Assembly: GCA_002189035.1 (NCBI GenBank)
Contig: CM007992.1
Coordinates: 2,418,001 to 2,482,000, forward strand
Source: Utricularia gibba
Lineage: Eukaryota > Streptophyta > Magnoliopsida > Lamiales > Lentibulariaceae
DNA: 64,000 bases
Direction: 5' to 3'
Shown: one piece after another, positions 48,412 through 58,724 of the stretch
Position numbering within the stretch: position 1 is the stretch's first letter
Layout of the letters: each line of letters opens with the position of its first letter
Notes under the pieces: generated by a model
The model's input: only the letters and a program-made list of their open reading frames with translations
The model's database searches: none
Told to the model about the DNA's origin: nothing
Position numbers and translations under genes: made by a program

Positions 48412-49634
48412 TGATGAACGTTGGAATGGGTTGCTAAATGTCGCGGTCTAACACATTCAACGCATCAAAAGAAATTTATAACCTAGCTATTCCATTACAC
48501 AAATCACAAGAATTAATGTAGTGTGGCAAGTAAGGATCGAATCTACAGGGAATGGTTGTAATTTCTCAAAGTTCATTGCATTTACTGAAAACAGGGGGAT
48601 TTCCTGGGGTTTAGTTCTAACACGGGTAGGATCTAAAATAGCAGTGACTAAAATAAACGAATTGAAGAGTTGAAAGGGGCACTAAAATTAAAGTTGAGGT
48701 GCAGAAAACATAAAATAAGAGTATCTGGGCTAGGTTTTACACCAGGGTCTGGCTCTTGTGTCACTCAAAAGAGCCCATAGGCTTAAACCCAGCTTAGAAA
48801 TGCTTAAAACAGAGTAAGAGTGTGCGAAAACAGAGTATGCGTGCGCAGGAACAATAAATGACATATTAAGCTTAAAAGAAAATTTGAAAATCTTAAACAT
48901 AAACATGTTTTTAAACTAAGGCAAGGTCTACAACAAGTTTCCTATTCACAGTAAGGTACCGAAAAGCAGCATAAAGCATAGAAACGAAAACAGTAACGAT
49001 AACAGGTTCTCGCAGAAATGAAAGTGGAGAAAATGTGCAAATAAAAGTTGCAGGATGCTTCTGTGGGCTGGAAATATGCTAGAAATCAAGGTTCTAGCCG
49101 AAACGGTGGTGTAGACTCGTAGATCTGGAGGGCACCGGAGACTTTCACCAGAGAAACGACGTTCTCCTTGCTCCCGCTCGCTCTTGTTTGCTGTCTGTGC
49201 ACTCTACGTGCACAGTGTACGTTCTTTCTTCTCTCCCTTCCTTTTCCCTTTTGCAGCTCAAAAGTAAGGGTAGTCTTGTCTTTTCCTCAGGCTTCTAGAA
49301 GAGAGATCCTGCTCCAAATCTTATCTTTGCATAAGGGCGGCTGCTTTCGGCGAAAGTGGCTTTTGTACAGCTTTTTTTGTCCCCTTTTGACTTTTCAACG
49401 CGGAAAGTATGCTGCTGTAGTACTAGCTCTTACCTTGATAAGGCTTAAAACACGGACTAGACAAAATATTAGAGTTTTCGGCTCAATTGTTGCCAATTGA
49501 GCCTATTTTCACAATAAACATATTTCAACAGTCCAAATACAGAAAATAAGACATTTTAGCACCCTAAGCAACATTTAATCCTATAAAACACACTTAAAAA
49601 CATATATAAAAACACCATAAAAACGGTGTTATCA
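48412..49634 (-). repeat. solo LTR G inside the Copia element, perfect target duplication
   Basis: Unit TGATGAACG ... GTGTTATCA, 1223 bp, flanked by GTAAT on both sides (48407-48411 and 49635-49639). Structure and orientation match LTRs A-E (AAATTTATAACCTA and GGATCGAATCTACAGGGAA near the left end), but the sequence is clearly more distant, so it is a third subfamily. It inserted five bases after the Copia pol stop codon. Confidence 0.92.
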
Positions 49635-49639
49635 GTAAT

Positions 49640-50164
49640 CCAACCTGTGAGAAGAGAAACATCTTGATTAGGTTCATATAGGTAATAACAAGTCACTGCT
49701 AGTTCTGAAAGCACATTTCTTGGCAAGTGGTCGTTCTTATGGAATATGTGTTTTACCTAAAAAATGAAGGATGAATACTTACTTTTAATGTCTCTGTAGC
49801 TGATGAAATTCAGTAACACATATAAGCAGGGTATGTTAGGCAGAAACACTTATATAAATGTGGAGGATAGCCAGTCATATGAGATATGCGTGATCTTTAG
49901 AGCGTTAATGAATCAATAGGAGGTGCATCGGGCTTGTAGGTGCACTTGAACATTAAAGAGTCGATAATTGTGGGGGTGGGGTTGATGTGATTGACTATAC
50001 CTTTATATCACGAAATAGTATTCAGTACATGGAAATACAATTTCACCATTTACTTAATGATACATGTGTAGGGCAATCAAGGGATTGGTTCATAATTGAA
50101 AGATATCATTATCCAGACGTTAGAGCCTCTGCATGACTTAGGCTTTCTCTAATATGTGGGGGAT
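49640..50164 (+). other. Copia 3' internal non-coding region with polypurine tract
   Basis: Sequence between the solo LTR G target site and the 3' LTR. It has no coding frame of note. The end, GTGGGGGA at 50156-50163, is the polypurine tract that would prime plus-strand DNA synthesis. Confidence 0.75.
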
Positions 50165-50577
50165 TGTTGGAATAAAGGTATTAGAGAAGAGAATGGGGTA
50201 TCTCACATTGATAGTTGAAGTTGTTTTCAATTAGTTGGAATACAAACCCATTAACCTGGATAGGGCTGAGAGTGAGCTGAGTTTCATGCGCATGCATGGT
50301 TCTAATTTATTAGATCAAGTTAGGCTTCCAAAAGGCCCCGAAATGACTATGCGTAGAGGGGGGGGGGGGGACGCACCCCAAAAGCCTCTCATGTGTGTAT
50401 GGATTAAACCCAAGTTTTACTTCACTTTGTCTCAAGTTCATTAGGGTTTAGGGTTCATGTATATATTCCACTGATTTATGAGGAGCCTCTTGAATCTTAG
50501 AGGATCGAGAAATCTTTTAGGACAGTGTACTTGAAGTTTTGATCTTTTATTTTTTTTTTTGTGTTCGATTTACAACA
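50165..50577 (+). repeat. 3' LTR of the nested Copia element
   Basis: 413 bp, TGTTGGAATAAAGG ... TTACAACA, directly after the polypurine tract and directly before the target duplication AACCG. It contains a run of 14 G at about 50357-50370 that is absent from the 5' LTR. Confidence 0.9.
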
Positions 50578-51060
50578 AACCGAAGCATGGGGTAAAAGTA
50601 GCCTAAGATGGAGAACATGTTCCTAGTGCAAAATGAGAGACCTCTTGGATTAAGTTGATGGCTTACTACAACAAATATGTACGGAATCGGATGTCAAGAA
50701 CTTACAATCATGACAAAGAAATGGATCCGCATGAATCAGCTTCTTAAGAAGTTTCGTCAACACCATGAGCAGGTAGCTTCCGTGTCCCTGCGGATGTCAC
50801 GGATGACGGGTTGATGGAGCTTACTTTTTGTTTAGGATGTGCAAGCAATCTAAGGAGTATGCCTCATCGGAGTGTCTGGGATAATCTGGAGCTGGAGGCA
50901 ATGGAGCGCCAGATGAGCTCTCTGTCGAGAACGTAAGTGTGGAGAGGGAGGAGGAGGAGCCTGCGAAAGAGGCATGTGCTTTGGTTGCTTCTGGGGAAGT
51001 TGAAGAAAGTGATTCCAGGGGTATACAGGATACAGGGCGTTAAACTGAGACTTTGATGGA
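50578..51060 (+). pseudogene. SANT/Myb-like pseudogene, right part
   Basis: Starts with the second copy of AACCG and continues the SANT-like motif (E-A-W-G-K-S-S-L-R-W) before a stop. Further coding-like pieces follow, such as W-I-K-L-M-A-Y-Y-N-K-Y-V near 50660 and a Glu-rich stretch near 50940-51000. Frames are broken several times. No family beyond a SANT-like domain is recognised, and it is not certain that all pieces belong to one gene. Confidence 0.4.
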
Positions 51061-51231
51061 TCAAAATGAAATTGCGCCTCTCACTGATGATAAATCAAGA
51101 ACGCCAACTGCTCAAGAAATGAATCCTTACGCAGGGAATTAGTTCTCTGTAACCGTCTCGAGTTAATCCTTCTGTTGCTGCAAATTCAACTAATCATTCC
51201 ACAGTTACACTATAAAAAATGTGTGAACGTG

Positions 51232-52483
51232 TTACATCAGACGACCAACATAACTAGCTCGAGGGTATTTTTGCTGCAGCTGCGGCCATTGCACAAATAT
51301 TTGATCAGCCATCCGAAGTTTATAAAGAAGCAAACAGCTCAAAGATAGTCTTTTTACTCTAGCAATGCTTTCAACGTAAAAAATCGACGACCATCTAATC
51401 CCCAGAACCTGAAATTCCATAAAAACAAGTTCAATAAGTCCAATTCTCTAAGCATACTGCGACAAACCAACAGTGAAAGAGATATGGACCTTGAAAAAGA
51501 ATGCAATGACGCAGAGTGGTATGCATGTTCCTGGTCCATTACATAGAATCTGCAGTTCAGAATGAGATGAGTCAAGGCATCAACGCAAAGATGAGTGAGT
51601 GATTAGCAGAAAAAGAAGATCACGAGGATAATGATACATTACCACTTGAGGTCTGGTCTTGATCATAAGCCATAGAGCATGGGCTAGAGCAAGCAATGTT
51701 GTGCCAACAGAAGTTATGTATGACTGCCCAACTTCCCGGCTTCGATATATTTGCAGAAAGTGGCAATCTTCAGCTGCCTAAAACAAACAAAATCCCATCT
51801 TTTAATGATATTCTATCCAAGAATTTTGAAGAGAATGCAAGGAGATGAAGATGGAGGCTTTTCACAGCATCCTCCATCAGAGTAGGCCATCTTTGCACAC
51901 AATGAACGCTCAACTACCAAACTAGGCCAGATAGCCGAAGAACTCCACTGTCTCAAGCTCATATCCAAAACCTTGAAGATTCGAAATAGGAACATGAATT
52001 TTACCCTGTCTGAAAATGATTCCTCAAACGCACGAGCCTTTTGAAAGCTCATTTTATCAGTGGCAGCGGCGATATAATACCTGGGCTTAAACCTACTCAT
52101 CTGCAGAACAGCCAGTAGATTCAGCATTTCTGCAGTATGGCCACCTGTACCAGAAAACAACTACCCAGATCAGAAAAAGACAGAAACAATCTCATCGTTA
52201 AAATCTAAAATTACAGCATTGGATGCCCAACAGGATGTAGAATCACAATAAAGGGTTATACTCATCGATTTAAAGACGCAGAAGAGTAATTACCCGAACC
52301 CAGAATAACTAAGATGCTGAGGGGTCCTGATGGGTGAGCGCCCATAGGTTTGCTACTCCGATGTATAACATGCATAACTCGAATAGAAATCAAAGTCAAA
52401 GCTCCGACGATGAGCAAAGCTAAAACTTTGAAATGGATCAATTCGTGGAAAATCAACAAGGCTTCGAAGGAGCAGAGATTCAT
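51232..52483 (-). CDS. ALG14: ALG14, subunit of UDP-GlcNAc transferase for dolichol-linked glycans
   Basis: Five exons on the minus strand: 52483-52294, 52144-52005, 51777-51643, 51549-51490, 51408-51232, with GT-AG introns and intact frame, giving 233 residues, the usual plant length. One membrane helix lies near residues 17-36. The motif L-G-S-G-G-H-T-A-E-M at 61-70 is the conserved loop, followed by A-A-A-T-D-K-M, I-Y-R-S-R-E-V-G-Q-S, C-N-G-P-G-T-C-I-P and F-Y-V-E-S-I-A-R-V-K. ALG14 anchors the catalytic ALG13 at the endoplasmic reticulum membrane; together they add the second GlcNAc to dolichol-PP-GlcNAc for N-glycosylation. I start at 52483; an in-frame ATG at 52645 would add 54 low-complexity residues and looks like leader sequence. 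The gene appears intact. Confidence 0.94.
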
Positions 52484-52739
52484 TCCGAATTGGCGAGATA
52501 AGAATGCACAGACGATGGACCCTTGTTCCAACGGAATCGTCACCGGCGAAAAAAAAGTGGGCGACTCGTTTGACCGGAATGGCGCAAGACAGAACTTTTT
52601 TTCCTTTTCGTTTGTTGGAATTTTTTTTATTTTCTTGTTTGCCATAAAAATTCTCGTTTCTCACTTGCACATGTTTTTGGTTTTTTTTCTCAAATTGGTT
52701 AGTTATCTTCCCCACCCATTTGCCTGTCTAGCTGCTTGC

Positions 52740-54639
52740 TTGATGACTATATCATCTTGAGACCTCTAGAATGGGTCAAATAATATCTTATTTTTATCGG
52801 AAATGATTTTAATGAGATGCTAACCTCATAGAAGTTTCAGCTCATATCCTTGTCATTGAGGCCTCGTTGTGGCGATACCTCCTCCGGTGTTCGTTGTATG
52901 ACCTCCTTGGAGGATACTTTCTCAAGTGTTTGTTGTATAGTCTCATTGGGCGATGTTGATAGACAAAAGATGGTATCAACTCTGAAACAATAGTGTATAA
53001 GAAAAAAAACAGTAACATAACAAGCTTTGCATTGAAGAAAGAAGCCAAAAGCGAATAGAATTTTTTTAATGGAAAAAGTCATTCTTACAATCAGGATTCA
53101 TCGGGTCGTCCTCTTTCAACGATTGCGGAAATTTCGTCCCTTAACAACATTCAAATTTTACAATGTTAACTTCCAACTTAACATCAACTCAGTCCAACAC
53201 ATGCACCTTTTCACTTGTCCAATTGGTATCTTTGAGATACCTCGCAAATCCCTAAACTCGATCCGCTTCAACTAAGAGAAAAACACTCAACTTTCTTGAC
53301 AGACGTCTCCTCAGATTTTCGTTACATTGGACGATGCATAAACAGAAAGTGTCCCGAGCATTTTCTTTTTGGTGTGTCTGTAGTTCAAATCTTGTTCTCT
53401 TTGCAATTTGGTTTACGTCACAACATTCTTCACAATGCTATTTACAAATAATTGTAAAATCACAAAAATGAAACTTTAACTAAATGATATCATTCAATTT
53501 GAGAGGTGGAAGTGAATTTTAAATATAAAAACATGTCAATTACTAATGGTTAATTTAAGATTATAAAAACATTTTCAAGATAATTGTATGATTAATTTTG
53601 AATTTTTATTTAAAATAAAAATATCACATACAAATTTAAATGCCAACTCTCATGTATTTTTATTTAAATTCAATTTTTGAATTATAATAAATATGATTTA
53701 TATAAAATATCACATTCCTATCGTTTTTATAAAATCATACGCACAACTTTTTGGCATCATCCATATCGAATGGGTTATTGGAAAATATAGCCACCATACA
53801 ATCCATAGCTTAGAAATCTACCTTTTGCATCTAATATAATAAAATGTATCTATCTTAGGTTGAAAATGAAAAATGTACTAATTAACATAACTCAAATGTA
53901 ATTTATTTTTCATGAGTTAGCAACCAGGTTTTCTTATATTCAAATTTATTATTTTAACATTCTCTCTTATATTAAATTAAGTAGAAAACCCAAAAAATGG
54001 GGAAATGTGACTTCCTTTAGTCAGATGTGGTTCTTACTGATAAAAGTGCTTCGTATTGGCACCACCTATTGAGGGTGTACGTGCTACCCTATGCTATAGT
54101 TGGTATATGTTCTTAGCTCCTATCACGTAGTTCGTCGAACATTATTCTTTGATGGAGTTTCTCATTGGAATTAAACAGCAATTAAATGAAAACTGTTATC
54201 TCTGCAAATAGCCTCTTGGCACTTGTTCGCTATCGATTAAAGCCAAAATTAAAAACCAAAGATTAAAAGTAACATGAATAGGAAAAGTAAACAACAAGGG
54301 AAAAAGTAGACTTCGGAAAAAAATGTAGTTATGAAATCAGAAATTCTGGAATAAAGAGTAGAGTAAAGCATAACAAACTTGTTTTTATCTAGTGACAAAT
54401 AAACCAGAATGCTCCGTGTGGTTATGGTGGCTCCTAAGTGCTCAAATCTATGGGTACATCACATCAACCTCTTCCATAATTCTCAAGAGCATAACCCTGT
54501 TGAAAACATTTGAGACACTGGATTTTACCATAAACCCCAACTCTTATACCATTGACCCCTGCCACCGGCCCCATCGGTGCACGTAGAAGAATTCACCGGC
54601 TATACAAGGTTTACCTCCCTTATTTGCTTTATCAATGAT
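52740..54639. other. intergenic, A+T-rich, no gene seen
   Basis: No supported gene or RNA. A short direct repeat is present near 52860-52945 (two similar GATACCTCCTCCGGTGT-like blocks). The part from about 54000 may be decayed Gypsy sequence continuing from the integrase relic. Confidence 0.4.
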
Positions 54640-55614
54640 GATCACTACTGCAGTTAGGAACATTTTGGTGATGACATAAGATCCATTTCATCTTGATTTT
54701 AACTTCCTTGGAAGCAAATAAAACTGTTAATTAAAAAGAGGAACTTTATAACCTTCAAGGAACTCCTTCCACTGCATGTAATAGTCACACCACAATTTAT
54801 TTTGTTTCTTATAGAGTTTTTAATTTTTGTAAGTTTCCAATTCATTTTATCTAGCTTATATAATTGCAAGGTTCATTATTCCATTGGCTTTTTACCATCC
54901 ATATTCATTTATTTTGATCCCCTAATGTACCTTGTGTTCTAGCTCACCAATAAATGACAAGTCTTTCTATACGCTAGGCGACATGTGGTGGTGTTCAATG
55001 GTGTTTTGTCTGATGTTCTATAGACCCACAATGTTTTATTGAGCTTGTTGGCTCAATCTTTTCCAGATTTTGCTACTTTTCGTTGAAGGATGTGTTTCAA
55101 CACTCGACTAGTCACCTCACCTATCTGAAAGACTATGGATAGATAAGTTTGGAGACTCTATGCGTAACTCTGAACTTGCAAATAAGTTTCGTGAACTCTT
55201 TTTCCATAAACTTTTTAACCCCATTACTAATGACAAACCTCATGGCTCCAAAGCATGATAAAATGGTTTGTTTCAATAATTTGACAACTAATTTACTATC
55301 TATTGTGGAAATTGCTATTACCTCCACAAATGTTGACACATAATTCACAACTAAAAAAATATGTGTATCCTAGTATGAGGATGGAAACGGTTCCATGAAG
55401 TTCAAGTTCCATACATCTAAGACTTTGACCACTAGTATGTTTACTATGTTGGAGTGTCATTTAATGTTGTGTTTAAAGTTGACATTCAATTTGTCATGTT
55501 GTGGCTATATAAATAAGGGTAATAATGAATGTAAGGAGGTGACTCTGTCCTTCAATGATTGAAGACTATTTCTCATACTGATTGTTCTTCGAGTTCATCC
55601 TCAAGCTCAGAAAT
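54640..55614 (-). pseudogene. Ty3/Gypsy integrase remnant (Athila/Tat-like)
   Basis: Read on the minus strand from 55450 downward: L-D-V-W-N-L-N-F-M-E-P-F-P-S-S-Y, then the frame 55348-55133 with N-Y-V-S-T-F-V-E-V-I-A and F-R-V-T-H-R-V. Next come worn pieces of R-V-L-K-H-I-L-Q, L-W-V-Y-R-T and C-H-L-L ... E-L-E-H-K, and near 54700 L-L-P-R-K-L-K-S-R ... N-G-S-Y-V-I-T-K, the C-terminal end of integrase. Order and motifs fit plant Gypsy elements of the Athila/Tat type. Stops and frameshifts are numerous. LTR fragment E interrupts it on the upstream side. Confidence 0.8.
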
Positions 55615-56460
55615 TGATAAACGAAAATTCCTAATGTCATTGTAAAATTCAAATTTTCGTATCAAATAAATTTATAATCCCTAATCCTCATAAAATATAA
55701 ATTAAACACAAAATATAAAATGGAATTCAAGGTCGATCATAAGGACCAAGTGCTTGTTGTGTGTTTTAGCAAATGCAGGATTACGAAATATACGTGGTAC
55801 TCTTAATCCAAGGTTAGACTAACAATGGTAGATAAGTTCAGTAATTAAGTACAAAATAATACTAGGATGCCTCAAGATGATGTAGGTGATGTGGTACTAA
55901 GGTCTCTAATTTAATTTATAATGTTTCTATGATCACAACTTCAAATAACTGAAATCTACCTAGGTCATTTGTCATATTTTTTTATTAACATAGTCCTGGA
56001 TTTCATTACCCATCATACACTTAGGTGTATCTATGTGCAAAATATGTAGAACTAGGTATATCCAACTCTACTGGTTTTACCCAGGATTAACATCTACTAT
56101 TCCCGCCTTGATTTGTTGGTCTATCTTTAAATCAAGTATTTGAGTTGCGAAGCTGTTCATTCCTCCCCTTAGGTCTATTCGAGAAATGATAGAAACGAAA
56201 GCTAAGATACAATCATAGATAACTTAGAACTCCTAAACTACATCACCATTCTACATCTTAAGTCATCCTTAAAGTTTAACCACTTATGTTCAAGAGATAA
56301 AACATGATTTCATGAATATAATTTGAAGAAAGCATCTCAAACATTGTTAAACAGACAGCCATGGCGAAATAGTAAGCAAAAAAATTAAAAAAAGTAGAAT
56401 AATCTTGTTCTCCATCTACTACTATTCAAAGCACGGAACAATAGTATTAAACTGGGTGCT
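55615..56460 (-). repeat. partial LTR E (subfamily II)
   Basis: Starts TGATAAACGAAAATTCC and follows LTRs A and C block by block, including TTCAAGGTCGATCATAAGGA and the worn GGAACAATAGTATTAAACTGGG block near 56430. The other end (GTGTTATCA) is not found; similarity fades at about 56460. The base context left of it is GAAAT. It is truncated or broken by another insertion. Confidence 0.72.
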
Positions 56461-57690
56461 AACTTGCATGCAAAGGAAAGTTGATGGCACACGTAAGACA
56501 GAAGGAACGATGGGAAGAGGTCTAGAAGAAGTTAATGGACGAGGGGAGTAAGATAAAACCAATTTGGAACAATGACTTCTGGACTTTCGACATTTTCTTT
56601 TGAGACTTAGAACTTTTGGGTTCTTCTTCTCCTTCAAGGAGGAAGAACATTTGGCTCTCCTTTTAGTTTTCTGTTTTCATAGCCCTTTGTGGCAAACTCT
56701 TTTAGTCTCTGGGAGTAGAGGAAGTTTTCTTCCAAGATTTGAGCACTAAACTCGGTTCTTCATTGAATTCATTCCGAATTTTGCATACTTCCATACGTCT
56801 TGTTGTAGTCATTCTATAACGACTCCTAATCACGATCTACGAGTAGCAGGTCACTCCTCGTGGGTCTTGATGAAGAGCAAGGTGAAGAGCACCAACTCCA
56901 ACCCTACTGGTTTGAGGGAAGTAGCGAATTGTTCGTAATTGAGGTATCGCGACAGTGGATGAGTAGTGACCTTGTACTCGCCACTGGTCATTGGCAGCAT
57001 GTGTACAATTCGGTTTTGAAGGCAATCGACGACAATCCTCTTGTCTTCTCAATCATCCAAGGGGGAATCAAATGAGGCTATTCCATTGCCTCCTTGTCAA
57101 TCAGATTGTAAAGTAGAGTAGGTTATTCCTTGCTCTTATAACTAACTATTCGGAAGGAATCAATGAAAGCCGAAGCAAGGATAGACAAAAGGAGGAAACA
57201 GAATCCATTTCCCAGGAATTGTAACCCTTAGTCAAAGTCAATTACTTAGGTTGTATATTTTATTCTTGTACCTCTAAAATCCCCTTTTACAAATCAGTGA
57301 CAATTTGTGAAAGTTTTCTACAAAATACTTTTCGCAAAACTCAACTCCCTAAGATCGATACTCATACTACACTCTTTTATGTTTTACGTTTTATATATTT
57401 AAAATTTGTTGAGGAAACGACATGCAACATGTGTCCTCCTAGAAGTAGAATTTTGATTTCATAAGAAATCATTTCTTCTTGTTGAAGTTAATGTTCAAAT
57501 GCAAGACTCCTCCTATGAGGTAATAGACACTATCTACATATCATGAAAGATCTTTCCATTGTGCAACTAGCATCCTCTTAATTACAACATTTTGTTCATG
57601 TTTTTATGATATAAATTTAATATGCTTAGTAGTGAAAATAGTTTTATGTGTGATTTTTCATATTTTAATAGACATAGTACTATTTATATT
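56461..57690. other. unclassified, probably transposon-derived DNA
   Basis: A stretch of higher G+C at 56830-57200 has moderate open frames on both strands and no recognisable product. At 57330-57410 the plus strand has CTCCCTAAGATCGATACTCATACTAC, which resembles the near-3' part of some plant LTRs. I cannot assign a family or borders. Confidence 0.3.
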
Positions 57691-58220
57691 TGTTAAGGGT
57701 GGAAATCGGTCTCCGAGTTGGGGCCGATTTTTGGGTTATAAATGCGATCGGAAATATCGTGTCTTTTTATGATTTTTGGCGATTTGTTCGATCTGATTGA
57801 AAGAAATAAGGGCAGGCAGAGGTTTTTACGTGGAAATCACCGTAAGAAGGAAAAAACCACGGAGCTGTCGGAGCTCGTCGGAAAAATTCCTTACTAGACG
57901 GAGGTGGTGAAGATATAGGTTGGGAGGCTTAGGGTCGAACCCTTTTTCCTTCGGATCTTCTCCTATTTATAGGTGAGGTCAATCTGTCCGAATCCTCACT
58001 TCTGCAGGTGTCGGTTACTTTTGCGTATGCTATGCGATCTTGCTTTTCAGATATTGACCGCTTGTTTTGTTGTAATTCGGCTGCTTTTCAAACTGTGTCA
58101 TATGGCCACCGCTGTCAAATTTCTGGCACATATCAGTCTATCGACTGGCGTTATCCTATCAGGGCTCCTTTTAGCAGCCTTTCAGAAATCGATTATCCTC
58201 AGCCGATTTATACCCCATCA
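57691..58220 (-). repeat. LTR-like unit, 530 bp, minus orientation
   Basis: On the minus strand it starts TGATGGGGTATAAATCGG and ends CCACCCTTAACA. A TATA-like box CCTATAAATAGG lies in the middle (57963-57974). It is the inverted partner of 63279-63811 and matches it across its length with many point differences. The flanks (ATATT left, TTCAG right) do not match. The long plus-strand frame 57973-58731 is largely its antisense and not a gene. Confidence 0.75.
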
Positions 58221-58724
58221 TTCAGCCGCTCTGATCCACCAGCATTGGCCTTTTCAAGGCAAGTCGGTGGATCAGAACTACAACTATACTGGTTGGGGAT
58301 ATACTACTTTTCTAGGGGAGAAATCTCAAACCCATTTAGTACGATTTCATTGCCACGTGTCACCTCCTGATCATGCCATGTCTTTTCTCGCTCATTTTGG
58401 GCACCTCAAACGTAGCGTCGTTTCATCTCCCAAGTACCTTTTCTATAAGTACATGCCTCTCCCGTCGCTTCTCCCCTTTGCTTCCTCTGTTCACTTGCGA
58501 GATTTTAGCGCCATCCGTGCTCCGTTGCGCTCGTCTGCCATCGCCGCTGTCGTGAAAACCATCAGAAACTGCACATTTTCAGGTACCAGTTTGCGTTTCC
58601 TCTTCCTATTCGCTTTCTTTGGGTTTTGCCGGAGCCACCGCCCCCTCTTTCTCTTCCTAGTCTTCTCCCTTTGGCCAAATTTCGCCCAGTTCTTATGCAA
58701 GCCTTCCCTTCTGATTTCTAAAAA

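Larger units (their letters stand above)
42960..50577 (+). mobile_element. Copia element with both LTRs and perfect target duplication, carrying nested insertions
   Basis: Both ends are defined: TGTTGGAATAAAGG at 42960 and ...TTACAACA at 50577, flanked by AACCG at 42955-42959 and 50578-50582. Inside are 5' LTR, gag, start of protease, a MULE relic, tandem repeats, reverse transcriptase and RNase H remnants, solo LTR G, a polypurine tract and the 3' LTR. The integrase is missing. Total 7.6 kb, of which about 1.2 kb is solo LTR G and about 2.2 kb the MULE relic. All its genes are broken. Confidence 0.92.

Noticed and set aside
52484-52645. Longer ALG14 N-terminus starting at 52645
   Set aside because: The added 54 residues are low-complexity and unlike the family; the start at 52483 gives the usual length.
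56830-57220. Possible organelle-derived insert
   Set aside because: Its composition differs from the flanks, but I could not match it to any plastid or mitochondrial gene with confidence.
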